Assembly (NCBI RefSeq): GCF_001613085.1
Contig: NZ_BDBR01000011.1
Coordinates: forward strand, 186,001 to 250,000
Reading direction: 5' to 3'
From: Nocardia salmonicida NBRC 13393
GTDB taxonomy: Bacteria; Actinomycetota; Actinomycetes; Mycobacteriales; Mycobacteriaceae
DNA: 64,000 bases
Each line of letters begins with the position of its first letter. Position 1 is the first letter of the stretch. Under the pieces are notes generated by a model, which did not search any database, was not told the DNA's origin, and was given only the letters and a program-made list of their open reading frames with translations. The position numbers and the translations under genes were made by a program. Positions 8,093 through 17,402 of this stretch are shown one piece after another.

Positions 8093-9180
8093 CGCACTGC
8101 TCCGATCATACGCAATGCCGATAAAATCCCAGCGATCCGGTCGGCTTCGGATCCGGGAGAGCCTTCGGCAGTCTCAAGGCCGATAACATTAACCTTCGGT
8201 CCGTGCTCCACGAATGGAATGACCTTTTCGCGCAACAACGCAATGATCTTGTTCAAGTTCGACGGGGCTGAGAGGTCCAACGGCCGGGACGTGAAAAGGA
8301 GTGGTATAAAGGCACGGGCAGCCGCGTCGCCTGACTGCGCCAGTGGACCGATCCATCGGAGGGAATCTGCCAGTAGCGTGAATCCATCGTACAGTGAGAT
8401 CAAACCGATCATGGACGTCATCGACGCAGCCGCCTGATCCACTCCAGAATCTGTAAGCAGATACTCCAACTCGGGTGTTCGGCTCAGCACAGCATCGGTA
8501 CTGGCCCGCAGTCCACCCAGCAAGGCGTCGACAGCATCCAGGTGCTGTGCCAAGTCTTCGATATCGGCACCCAGCACCTCCGAGATCGAGGCAGTCTCCC
8601 GTGTATCCGCCGGAAGCACCGAGTTCACGCGGTTGATGATCTCCTGAGCCTGCTGTATTCCACCCCCTTGGACAAAGGTCGCCAAGACGTTCATGGTGTC
8701 CTCAACCTGAAGCAACGGCTTAGTTTGTCCTCGATCGATTGTGGAGCCCGGCGCGATGAGGCCACCTCCGTCGGCCTCCGGCGTGATCAACGCTATGGAG
8801 ACGTCACCCAATATGGTCGGCTGGCGGAGCTCAGCCGTAGTTCCAACAGGCAACCGCACCGATTCGATGATTTCCACGTCGACCACGACGTATCCGTCGT
8901 TATCTTTCCCGGCATCGATCACCGCAACATCGCGGACAATTCCGGCACGTAGACCGTCGACCGTCACTCGTGCTTGTGACGGCAGGTTTAGCGTATTGGC
9001 GAACTCGATTCGGATACCATAGCGGTCCCCCGATATCCCAGTCCCAGGGACAGGAATCGCAGCTGGATCGAATCCGCAGCCGGGGACAAGGCATACAAGT
9101 GCCACAGCGGCCGCGGTCACGAATTGCGTCAGGCAGGTCCGGGAAGGAATGGCCACCGCATGTACTCTCAGATTAATCAT
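8089..9180 (-). CDS. mceE: Mce family lipoprotein MceE (LprK-like)
   Basis: The start at 9180 is chosen because it overlaps the mceD stop (ATGA) and gives a compact 363-residue protein. The N-terminus has a lipoprotein signal with lipobox-like CLVPGC followed by GFDPA, as in MceE/LprK lipoproteins, although Pro at -2 is unusual. The MlaD domain (about residues 45-130) and a helical domain follow. It is expected to be anchored to the outer face of the membrane by lipidated Cys as part of the lipid-uptake tube. Confidence 0.85.
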   Translation of the reverse strand: MINLRVHAVAIPSRTCLTQFVTAAAVALVCLVPGCGFDPAAIPVPGTGISGDRYGIRIEFANTLNLPSQARVTVDGLRAGIVRDVAVIDAGKDNDGYVVVDVEIIESVRLPVGTTAELRQPTILGDVSIALITPEADGGGLIAPGSTIDRGQTKPLLQVEDTMNVLATFVQGGGIQQAQEIINRVNSVLPADTRETASISEVLGADIEDLAQHLDAVDALLGGLRASTDAVLSRTPELEYLLTDSGVDQAAASMTSMIGLISLYDGFTLLADSLRWIGPLAQSGDAAARAFIPLLFTSRPLDLSAPSNLNKIIALLREKVIPFVEHGPKVNVIGLETAEGSPGSEADRIAGILSALRMIGAVR

Positions 9181-10280
9181 CGCGCACCTGCCACTCCGAG
9201 CACCAAGGGAATCAGAGACACATTCGTCAACCCGTCCTCGGCAGTATCGCAACGGCCCTGTGCGACAAGGCCGATCGCAGCACATATTCGGTCAGCATCA
9301 GCTTGGGGCATGGCCACCCTAGGTGCTGCATACGTCAGAACGGGTCGACCGCTGTGCGCGTCGGTTACGTCCACGAAGGCTTGCAGCAGCGGCGGCGCCA
9401 TGTCGACAATGTCCCTCATTGTACCGATATTCGCGCTAGCGAGGCGAGCGAGGGGAACTGTCGCATCGAGACCTTGGAGGATTTGGTCACCGAACATGGT
9501 GGTGATTTCGTTCAGCCATGGCACGATAATTCGCAATGAGTCGATGATCGAGACTGTTCGCGCGAAGATTCCGTGGTCGATCACCGCCAGCCCCGGCGCC
9601 AAACGGGTGATCATGGATTCGATATCTCCCCATCCACGCGCGACACTATTCATCAAGATGTGCAGCGAATCTATGAGTGCCCCGAGGTGTCCGGCGGCAG
9701 CGCTGGAAGAGCCGAGCGCTCGATCGAGTGTGCGGATTATTTCGTTCATTCTCGGACCGGTGCCGGACAACGAGCTGTCGAGTGCGGCGATTTCCTCGGA
9801 TAGCTGCCCTCGCTGTGCCGGATCACTCCCATTGTCGATTTCTGCTGCGAGGGCACCCAACGCATCGAGTGTCTGTGTCATGCTCTTCGGAGTCAATGTA
9901 CGGGAAATGCACTTCCGGGGATCCCATTCAGCATCGGATTCGCTGTTGTCGAGAATAGCAAGGGAGCGATCAGCAACGATGGTGTCTGACAGGGTAGTGG
10001 CCGATACCTCACCACGCGGCGAATAGTTGGCGTCCACCTCGAAACCAACCTGCACCGCATCACCACGGGGTTCGATGTGCGTCACCGTGCCAACTCTGAC
10101 GCCACGAATGGTGACGTGGTTTCCGGTGTACAGCCCAATTGCGTCCGGCATCGTTGCACAGTAGTGCCGCATCGTCTTGGGCGGATTGAGTACCGCGAAG
10201 TACCCAGCAACCAATATCGTGCACATAGCCCCGACGCCCAGGACGGATATGAGACCGCGGGAGGCCAGAATCCTATTCAT
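9177..10280 (-). CDS. mceD: Mce family protein MceD
   Basis: The 367-residue protein starts at 10280 (MNRILASRG), with AAAGGA eight bases upstream; a start at 10313 would overlap mceC by 31 bp. It has an N-terminal anchor helix, an MlaD domain (IGLYTGNHVTIRGVRVG and the GFEVDANY strand) and a helical C-terminal region. It contributes one subunit of the Mce hexamer. It is tightly packed, with 2 bp to mceC upstream and a 4-bp overlap with mceE downstream. Confidence 0.85.
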   Translation of the reverse strand: MNRILASRGLISVLGVGAMCTILVAGYFAVLNPPKTMRHYCATMPDAIGLYTGNHVTIRGVRVGTVTHIEPRGDAVQVGFEVDANYSPRGEVSATTLSDTIVADRSLAILDNSESDAEWDPRKCISRTLTPKSMTQTLDALGALAAEIDNGSDPAQRGQLSEEIAALDSSLSGTGPRMNEIIRTLDRALGSSSAAAGHLGALIDSLHILMNSVARGWGDIESMITRLAPGLAVIDHGIFARTVSIIDSLRIIVPWLNEITTMFGDQILQGLDATVPLARLASANIGTMRDIVDMAPPLLQAFVDVTDAHSGRPVLTYAAPRVAMPQADADRICAAIGLVAQGRCDTAEDGLTNVSLIPLVLGVAGAR

Positions 10281-10282
10281 CC

Positions 10283-11323
10283 TTAGCAGTCCTTTCCAGG
10301 GACGGGAATACAAACCGATTGCGCAACGACAACTGATGCAGACTGGTCAACAACGACGCCATCTTCTGAGGAAGCGATCGGCTGCAGTCTCGACATCAAG
10401 TCCCGAGTGCTTGTGATGATCTGCCCCATACCTTCGCCCAGACGGTTCAGTTCGGGTATGACCTCGGCCAGACTTCGGGCGATGGAATCCAGCCTTGACC
10501 GGTACACCGGCTCGAGTGCCGCGATCCGAGACAGAAGCTGTTCCATCAACCGGACTGCCTCGAAAATCTCAGCCCTTTTGCCGAGCCCCACCGTCTCCAT
10601 AAGGTTGACACTTGCGATTAGTTCCCCGAGGATCGCCTTCGAGTTATTGATCGCACTGATGTACTCGTCGGCCATCGCAAGCGTTTCCGACACGTCCCGA
10701 CTCTGACGGTCGAGAATTTCGACGAGCGATGTGAACGCATCGACTGCTCGCTGGATCCCTGCCGGCCCGGAGGCGATCGCGCGATTCATGTTAGTCAAGT
10801 TCTGCCGTAAGGTGTCGCCCTCGATATCCGCGATCGGCTGTGCTGCATCTTGAAAGGTCCGACCGAGGCTGTATGGGAGATGCACTCTGTCAGAAGGTAT
10901 CGGGGCGCGAAGCGATGAAGTCCCTGCTGATGTCACGGCGAGATAGTGCCCACCGATCAGAGTCAACATTCGGACGTCGAGACTTGTCTGATCGCCTATG
11001 AAAATATCATCGTCAATCGTAAAGCTCACGCGGACGTCCTTCCGACGCAGCTCAATCGATTTCACGGCACCGACCGGAACACCGGCGATACGGACGTCAT
11101 CGCCGACCTTTATGGACCCGAGTTCCGACATCTCGGCCCAGTACGTCGACTGGCCGAATGGCACCACGTACACCAAAACGCTCGCTAGCAACGCGACACC
11201 CATCAGGAACGCTCCGACGAAGCCCCATCGCAATTCCCGCAAATCACGTGATGAGGCGGCCGTTGGCGCCCAGCCAGCGAATCTCCCGGCTATCCTTACT
11301 AGTTTGGCTATCATCCTTTGCAT
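10283..11323 (-). CDS. mceC: Mce family protein MceC
   Basis: The 346-residue Mce subunit has an anchor helix (about residues 33-55) and an MlaD domain with IKVGDDVRIAGVPVGAVKS, followed by LTLIGGHYLAV and a long coiled-coil-like helical section. The start at 11323 is preceded by AAAGGA with 7-bp spacing and overlaps mceB by 13 bp; a downstream ATG at 11314 is a weaker choice because its purine box abuts it. It ends with Cys, GKDC, which is unusual. Confidence 0.85.
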   Translation of the reverse strand: MQRMIAKLVRIAGRFAGWAPTAASSRDLRELRWGFVGAFLMGVALLASVLVYVVPFGQSTYWAEMSELGSIKVGDDVRIAGVPVGAVKSIELRRKDVRVSFTIDDDIFIGDQTSLDVRMLTLIGGHYLAVTSAGTSSLRAPIPSDRVHLPYSLGRTFQDAAQPIADIEGDTLRQNLTNMNRAIASGPAGIQRAVDAFTSLVEILDRQSRDVSETLAMADEYISAINNSKAILGELIASVNLMETVGLGKRAEIFEAVRLMEQLLSRIAALEPVYRSRLDSIARSLAEVIPELNRLGEGMGQIITSTRDLMSRLQPIASSEDGVVVDQSASVVVAQSVCIPVPGKDC

Positions 11324-12327
11324 ATCGATATCCTTTGTCCCGTGATCATCACCTGGAAAGGATCCGGACTGTCTACGTTCCCGTTCGAACAGTTTCGGTT
11401 CACGACAGGACTATCGGACGGAATCCAACTATTCAGGGTCTGGAGCATCGCTGGCAGTTTTCGGAGTACTTCGACTGCCTGTTGAGGATCTGGAAATATC
11501 GCCCGCAGCAGCGTATCGGCGTCCGGATTGCTACCAGGAGTCAACCCAATCGCGTCGAGGAGGCTGTTCAGCGGCGCGATCACGTCTGGAGCCATAAGAG
11601 CGAATTCGACGATTCCATCCACCTTGCTACGTAGCGTTGAGACAACCACCGACAGCTCCGAAACAAGCTGCACCAGATGTGAGGATCGACCGCCGAGATG
11701 GTCAGATATCTTTTTCAGATTAGCCACCAATGCGGTAATCACTGCCTGTCGGTCCATCGTATAGCTGGACAACGTCTGGATAGAGTCGAGAACCGAACCG
11801 ATACCCGAGCCGTCTCCTTCTATAGCGGCGATCATGTTAGTAGCGAACTTATTTACTGCTGCTGGCGACAACTCGCTCAGAACCGGTTTCAGCCCGTTGA
11901 ATAGGGCTGTGATGTCGAATGACGGGATGGTTCTGGAAGCCCCGATCCTACTGCCTGCCGCCAACTCCGCCGTGACTGGCGATGATTGTTGAACATCGAC
12001 GTAACGCTGGCCCACCAGACTCTGATATCGTATCGCCAGGACGGTGTTCTCGTATAAATTCCGATCGCGTTCGACCATGAACGTAACGATTGCGCGACCA
12101 TCCTCAAGTGAGATCGAAAGCACTTTGCCTATGCGGACACCGTTCATCCGAACATCGTCTCCGGACTTGAGACCGTTCGCATCGACGAATTCCGATGAGA
12201 ACTGCTTAGTCCCTCCTGAGACGGGGCGTTGCACAGTCTGCGCGATTGCTGCGAGCAGCACTGCGATCACGACTACAGAAACCGCGAGCTTCGCGACTAC
12301 CACCAATAGGCTGCCATGCCTGTTCAT
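11311..12327 (-). CDS. mceB: Mce family protein MceB
   Basis: The 338-residue protein has an N-terminal helix (residues 6-28), then the MlaD domain (FVDANGLKSGDDVRMNGVRI and LVGQRYVDVQ) and helical region with a C-terminal pair of Cys residues (NRNCSNG, SICKG). Its ATG overlaps the mceA stop (12324-12327), indicating translational coupling. It belongs to the Mce transporter encoded by the whole cluster. Confidence 0.85.
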   Translation of the reverse strand: MNRHGSLLVVVAKLAVSVVVIAVLLAAIAQTVQRPVSGGTKQFSSEFVDANGLKSGDDVRMNGVRIGKVLSISLEDGRAIVTFMVERDRNLYENTVLAIRYQSLVGQRYVDVQQSSPVTAELAAGSRIGASRTIPSFDITALFNGLKPVLSELSPAAVNKFATNMIAAIEGDGSGIGSVLDSIQTLSSYTMDRQAVITALVANLKKISDHLGGRSSHLVQLVSELSVVVSTLRSKVDGIVEFALMAPDVIAPLNSLLDAIGLTPGSNPDADTLLRAIFPDPQQAVEVLRKLPAMLQTLNSWIPSDSPVVNRNCSNGNVDSPDPFQVMITGQRISICKG

Positions 12328-13376
12328 CGACCACCTCCGGAATACGGTGACGGAACGAACGTTCCCGGCGAGGACGCCGCAATCGCGGGCACTAGATCGA
12401 GAATCAGTTTGATACTCAGTGCCGGGCCACTAGGTGTCGACGTGAACGACCGATCCAGACGCGACAGTATCTCGGAGAGTTGCATGCTCGAAACACCAGG
12501 CGTCGAAACCATTCGGCTGCCACTTGCAAGAACCGGCGTGAGCATTACCGCGTACTCTGACAGATGAGCCTGCGCCGTGAATAGCGTTCCTGCGAGGGCG
12601 GGGAAGAAGCGTTGGCCTACAACACTGACTGTGGCGTCGAATAGCTCGCGTTGGCTATTCAGAATCTCGATGGTGGTGAGCCGATATATCAGGCCTACCG
12701 TGCCGTCGATCATCGATGCGCTGCCGACAAGCATCGAGCCATACTGTTCCAGCAACTCCGATACCGGCACAGAGCGTGTCTCAGCAACGTTCCGGCCGGA
12801 TACCACAATCGCCTCCATGAGTGGCGTGAATTGGCGGGCCGCTGTAGCAACCCGCACCAGCACGTCGGTGAGTTCCGGGGTAAGAAGGCTTCCCGTGGTC
12901 TCGGCGACTGTCCGAATCAGTACACCCATGGTCGCATCTCGCTGCCTGTCAGATCGAGGACCCGTCAGGTCGATAACAACGCCGTCTCGCAGGGGCGCGC
13001 CCCCAACGCCCGGTTTCAGCGCAACCTCGCTGATACCGAAAAGATTAGACGGCGAGTAGTCTACGAGAAGGCTGTCGGTGAGCCCGCTCGAGTTTGCTCG
13101 ATCAAGCATCAAAGTCACCTGTTTCGCCCCATCACCTGAACCGATGGCAGTGACGGCACCGATGCCGACACCGTCGAACTGCACCGGCGTACCCACCCCG
13201 ACGCCGTCTCCGATTTTCTCGGTGCGCAACACCACAAGCATTCGGTTGTCGCCGCGGGCCGCGTTGCCAACTGTCCAAGCGGCCGCTACTGACAGTGCCG
13301 TCAGCACGGCGACCATACCGACAATAATCGACGATCGCTTTGTTGCCGATACTCCCGGCATTTCATATCGAGACAT
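12324..13376 (-). CDS. mceA: Mce family protein MceA
   Basis: The first Mce subunit of the operon has 350 residues: a signal-anchor helix at about residues 16-38, an MlaD domain (GVGVGTPVQFDGVGIGAVTA, then SPSNLFGISEVALKPG) and a helical domain. It starts 7 bp after the yrbEB stop. A Gly- and Ser-rich C-terminus replaces the longer tails seen in some MceA proteins. Order and spacing match canonical mce loci, so the assignment by position is firm. Confidence 0.85.
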   Translation of the reverse strand: MSRYEMPGVSATKRSSIIVGMVAVLTALSVAAAWTVGNAARGDNRMLVVLRTEKIGDGVGVGTPVQFDGVGIGAVTAIGSGDGAKQVTLMLDRANSSGLTDSLLVDYSPSNLFGISEVALKPGVGGAPLRDGVVIDLTGPRSDRQRDATMGVLIRTVAETTGSLLTPELTDVLVRVATAARQFTPLMEAIVVSGRNVAETRSVPVSELLEQYGSMLVGSASMIDGTVGLIYRLTTIEILNSQRELFDATVSVVGQRFFPALAGTLFTAQAHLSEYAVMLTPVLASGSRMVSTPGVSSMQLSEILSRLDRSFTSTPSGPALSIKLILDLVPAIAASSPGTFVPSPYSGGGR

Positions 13377-13382
13377 CGGCGC

Positions 13383-14249
13383 TCACCCTGTGAATTCGAT
13401 CGCGGAGTTGACACCCCACAAGAGCATGGTCAATACCATGTCCAGACTGATGATCGCCACAAAACTTGCCCGGACGGCGCGGCCGGACGCAATTCCGACG
13501 CCTTCCGGACCGCCTGTCGCGAAGAACCCTTGATAACTGTGAATCAAAATTACAGCCGTTCCGAATACAAGAACCTTGATCACCGCAGCAGTGATATCCC
13601 ACCCGCTGATGAATTGATAGAAGTAGTGATCGTAGACACCTGCGGCCTGGCCGTGCAGCTGGACGATCACAGTCCGGCACGCCGCATAGCTGAGGATTAG
13701 AGCAATAAGAAAAGTCGGAACGATGGCGACCGCGCCGGCAATAATCCTGGTCGTTACCACGAAAGGTATCGATCGCAATCCAAGCGATTCGATGGCGTCG
13801 ATCTCCTCTGAGATCCGCATCGATCCAATTTGCGCTGTTATACGACACCCAGCTTGTGCGGCGAATCCGACTCCTGCCGCGATCGGCGCCAGCTCTCGGG
13901 TGTTGGCGAAGGCTGAGACAATGCCTGACACTGGCCCCATACTGATGAGATCCAGAGTCGCGAATGACTCGACGCCGACCGAGCCGCCGATGACCAGTCC
14001 CAGCACCACCAGCATCGGGACCGTTCCACCGCCCACGATGATCGAGCCTTGCCCCCACGTCATATCCGTGATCGCGCGCATTGTCTCCGCTCGATATCGT
14101 TTGAGCGTGAACGGTATCGCCGACAATGCCTGCCAGATGAAATTGAGGACGAAACCTAGGAGCTCCACCGGAACGACACGGTGCCCGAGTGACGTCGCAG
14201 TTCGCCGGGCCTTCACTAGCCGCGGGGGGGTGTACTTCATCTCCGACAT
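13383..14249 (-). CDS. yrbEB: ABC-type permease YrbEB (MlaE family)
   Basis: The 288-residue integral membrane protein of the MlaE/YrbE family has about five to six helices, with the family loop around ARITAQIGSMRISEEIDAIE and LGLRSIPF. Together with YrbEA it forms the membrane channel of the Mce lipid importer; the ATPase (MceG) is normally encoded elsewhere, and none lies in this window. The start codon follows directly on the yrbEA stop (TAG then ATG). Confidence 0.9.
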   Translation of the reverse strand: MSEMKYTPPRLVKARRTATSLGHRVVPVELLGFVLNFIWQALSAIPFTLKRYRAETMRAITDMTWGQGSIIVGGGTVPMLVVLGLVIGGSVGVESFATLDLISMGPVSGIVSAFANTRELAPIAAGVGFAAQAGCRITAQIGSMRISEEIDAIESLGLRSIPFVVTTRIIAGAVAIVPTFLIALILSYAACRTVIVQLHGQAAGVYDHYFYQFISGWDITAAVIKVLVFGTAVILIHSYQGFFATGGPEGVGIASGRAVRASFVAIISLDMVLTMLLWGVNSAIEFTG

Positions 14250-15152
14250 CTATGCCAGCCTTGTTGGAAGGAACATTGAGACCAACTGAGTGACCAATAG
14301 ATTCACGACAGCGACAGAGACGACGGAGAGAACAACCGCCGCGTTCACGCCATCCGCTACTCCACGTGGACCACCTTTGGCCTCAAGACCCCGCTGGCAC
14401 GCGATCATCACGACGATGAAGCCGAACAGGACAGACTTGACAATCGACACGCCGATATCCGCCATTACGGTGAAGGATCCGAAGGTTCCCCAATAGCTTC
14501 CGGGCGTCACCCCCTGAGGACCGACCGCGACTGCATATCCCGCCACGACCCCTACGAAGATGATCAAGACATTGAGCATCGGTGCAACGAGAATCATCGC
14601 CACCATCCGAGGAATTACGAGGCGATGCATAGGACTTATGCCCATTGTTCGCATGGCGTCGATCTCTTCACGGATGTTGCGGGCGCCCAAGTCGGCCGCG
14701 ATCGCGGCCGCGCCAGCCGCGCCCAGCAACAATCCTGTCGCCATGGGGGCACCCTGTTTAATTACCCCCAAACCGCCAGCTGCACCGAGCAGTGAATCTG
14801 CGCCGATTTGATGGATCAGATTCCCGACCTGAACCGAGACGATAACCCCGAATGGCACGGCCATTAGGATTGCCGGAATTGCGGTAACAGTAATCAAGTA
14901 CCAGGATTGATACAGCGCCTCACGCCATTGAAACTTAGATCCGGCAATGTCACTCGCGGCACCCAGCACGGCTGAATACGCCATCCGCGTAGTCCGACCA
15001 AACGTTCGGAGGCCAGAGACCACTGTTCCGGATAAATTCTCGCGAATTACTCGGGCCGACGCCGACAACTCACTACGCGCAGGCACCACGGCAGATTCCC
15101 ATCTCGTCTCTCGCATCGTTGCCCGACGTCGCGGCGGGCGCAAAGAACGCAT
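14250..15152 (-). CDS. yrbEA: ABC-type permease YrbEA (MlaE family)
   Basis: The 300-residue MlaE-family permease is the first gene of the mce operon. It has several long hydrophobic helices and the conserved loop AADLGARNIREEIDAMRTMG and ISPMHRLVIPR. An alternative ATG at 15116 (MRETRWESAV) would trim 12 Arg-rich residues; neither start has a strong ribosome binding site. The gene is followed without gap by yrbEB. No fadD or regulator gene directly precedes it; the upstream 800 bp are non-coding. Confidence 0.88.
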   Translation of the reverse strand: MRSLRPPRRRATMRETRWESAVVPARSELSASARVIRENLSGTVVSGLRTFGRTTRMAYSAVLGAASDIAGSKFQWREALYQSWYLITVTAIPAILMAVPFGVIVSVQVGNLIHQIGADSLLGAAGGLGVIKQGAPMATGLLLGAAGAAAIAADLGARNIREEIDAMRTMGISPMHRLVIPRMVAMILVAPMLNVLIIFVGVVAGYAVAVGPQGVTPGSYWGTFGSFTVMADIGVSIVKSVLFGFIVVMIACQRGLEAKGGPRGVADGVNAAVVLSVVSVAVVNLLVTQLVSMFLPTRLA

Positions 15153-15997
15153 CGGTTCGGCTGATCTTGCACTCGACGTGCTCGGCTGGTGCTGGCCGGA
15201 AAGCTGTGCCTTGCTGAGTTGTGACCAAGTGCGCCATCACGACCACGACACCTCCATGTGTGCTACGGCAAGTACTAGATACTTGAGGTACGAGTATGCG
15301 TCCTGGGTCACACCCTGTCAATAGACCATCAGACTCCAACGGATGCGTGACAGCAATTGATCCGCAAACTCGCGATTCGATCCGACGATCGCCGCTTGGC
15401 GATGGATTTCGAGTCGCTCGCGACCTCCACCGGATGCAAGCTCGCCGACACGCCAGACCCATCAGCGCGGTCTGACCGACCGCGATATGCCCCTTCGTCG
15501 CCGCCCGACCGTCTCGAAGCCTTCCCGTAACTCCATTTTCGGGCCGTCTCCATGCATACACAACAGAATCTGCCGGGAGAGCGGTCCGGGGAAGACCTGG
15601 CCCATCACCACTCGCACAAGGTGACCGAGATAGTGGCAGCAACACCACAGTTAACTGCATGGCTGACGCGAGTGCTTCCGCCAGCCATGTTGGAATCTGG
15701 CTCGGCCGGTCTTCTAGGTCTGGTCTTACCCTGGTTTCACGGAGTCGTGGACCTCACGCCACGATGGTTGCGTTCTCGTACTCCATCGAGGTCAGCATTC
15801 CGATGCCGCTGTGACGCCGCTGACAGGGTTGCGGAAGAGCTCGAGGTATCGAACATCGCGTCTTGCTCCGCATACACACCCGTGGCGTCGGGCGCGGCGT
15901 CGAGCCTCCAGCCCGGTGAACCCACCGATAGCCGACATCAGGCGAAACTCCCGCGGCCGCGGCAGGGCCCGGTTCGTGGCTCCTCGATCCAGAAACT
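15153..15997. other. Non-coding stretch upstream of the mce operon
   Basis: I recognise no gene here. The mce promoter must lie in the first few hundred bases after 15152. The right part passes into the IS30 relic. Open frames on both strands lack recognisable domains. Confidence 0.4.
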
Positions 15998-16365
15998 TTG
16001 AAGCGCTATCTCGTCCTCGGACACCTCGGCGCCGAACGGACCGCCGAAGTCGTCCGCGACAGCCTCATCGCCGCCGGCACCGAACTACCCGCGACCCTCC
16101 ACCGCACCGCGACTCGGGACCAGGATGCCGAGATAGCCGAGCACCGATCCTTTCCCATGGCCACCGACATTCGCGTCTACTTCGCCGATCCCGGCGCAGC
16201 ACGGCAGCGCGACAGCGCGACAGCGCGACAGCGCGACAGCGCGACAGCAACGAAGACACTAATGGTACTCTGCGGCAGAACCTGCCGCGACGAATAGACT
16301 TACGCATCTACAATCCAAATGCGCACTGCGAGGTCGCTGAGGAGCTCACCGGCCGTCCACAAAAA
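15998..16365 (+). pseudogene. IS30-family transposase C-terminal relic
   Basis: The plus strand encodes RYLVLGHLGAERTAEVVRDS, LPATLHRTATRDQDAEIAEH and FPMATDIRVYFADP, the catalytic core of IS30-family transposases. After a tandem repeat it resumes in another frame with SNEDTNGTLRQNLPRRIDLR, the family's C-terminal signature (usually SNENTNGLLRQYFPKGTDLS). N-terminal HTH and first catalytic region are absent and both terminal inverted repeats are gone. It is a dead fragment abutting the IS3 relic. Confidence 0.7.
16206..16245. repeat. 8-bp tandem repeat (AGCGCGAC x5)
   Basis: Five perfect copies of AGCGCGAC run from 16206 to 16245 and are followed by AGCAACG. They sit inside the IS30 transposase codons for the conserved QRDSNE segment. 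Four extra copies (32 bp) shift the reading frame, so this is slipped-strand expansion within a dead gene. Confidence 0.85.
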
Positions 16366-16419
16366 TTCTCGACTGCGACACACCAGCCCAACGTTTGGCT
16401 GCTTTGATCGAGCGCACCC

Positions 16420-16940
16420 GTCCAGAGCCAACCTCGATACCCATGCCGATGGTGAGCTCGGGGTGCATGCGGCGCACGCCGTAGCAGCCGCGCGAGGCCG
16501 CATGGATAGACCGGATCGTTTCGGCGAGCATCTCGTGGCGCAGTCGGCGTTGGCTGGGTAATCGGTTGCCGTGATGGCGGTAGCCGCGCTCGGACACGCC
16601 GAGCACACGGCAGGCGGTGCGGATGCTGATTCCTTGCCCGGTCAAGGTCGTGACAGCCGGGAACCGCCTTTTGAGCCGAGCGTGGTGTCGTCGAAAACCT
16701 TCGCGGCCAGCCGAGTCGCTCGCAGCTCCTCCTCGAGTTGCTTGATCCTGTTCAGCGCATCCCTCAGTTGCGCCGATTCGACCGTGGACGTCCCGTGGGC
16801 CTCACCGCGGGCCTGATGTTTCCACCGCTACAGCGTGGCCTCGGTGACTCCCAGATCATGGGCGACGTCGGCGACCCTGCTTCCTTCATCGACGACCAGA
16901 GCGACAGCGCTTTCACGGAACTGCGGTGAGTACATCATCG
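16420..16940 (-). pseudogene. IS3-family insertion sequence relic (orfA and start of orfB)
   Basis: From about 16935 downward the minus strand encodes MYSPQFRESAVALVVDEGS and VADVAHDLGVTEATL, the IS3 OrfA HTH, interrupted by TAG exactly where the family has L(Y/H)RW, then resuming RWKHQARGEAHGTS and a leucine-zipper helix. From 16645 OrfB begins: ISIRTACRVLGVSERGY and IHAASRGCYGVRRMHPEL. OrfB stops being recognisable near 16425, before the DDE core. The element is inactive. Confidence 0.75.
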
Positions 16941-17402
16941 GCACGAGCGGAGATCCTTCCATCGAACGGTTGGAATCTCACAACTCAGCGGACAGAATTC
17001 CGAGACAGCCCAAAGCGGTACTCAACCCGGGGCGGTTCGCCGCCGGCCCTGCATCATTCTGTGACACAGTTGAGATTGGTCTATAAACTGTCCGAACTGG
17101 GCTTAAACGGGCAAGGCTAGTGCCAGCACAAGTAGCACGAACGGAGAGCACATTCAATGCTGCCCAGGCCGCGCGGTATCGCCAGTTGGCCATCGCTAGC
17201 GACCTGGAGTCCGCGCCTCTCCCGTTATCTCTGGCCGGTGTCATATGCGGCCGATGGGCCTCTCACCCTTCAGCCGCCTGGCCTTGCAAGTCGCGGTGTG
17301 CCTTCTTGCAATCAGAGAACAGCCCGTCAGCAGTCGATCCCTTGGCAATGGTGTCGCGCAAAGACGCCATGACCAGCACCCAACTCCCGGAGGCGATCGG
17401 GC
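16941..17402. other. Non-coding remainder next to the IS3 relic
   Basis: No gene is supported. It separates the IS3 relic from the convergent end of the hydrolase gene. Confidence 0.4.

Noticed and set aside
15073..15660. Minus-strand 195-residue frame upstream of yrbEA
   Set aside because: Overlaps the yrbEA start in another frame and has no recognisable domain.
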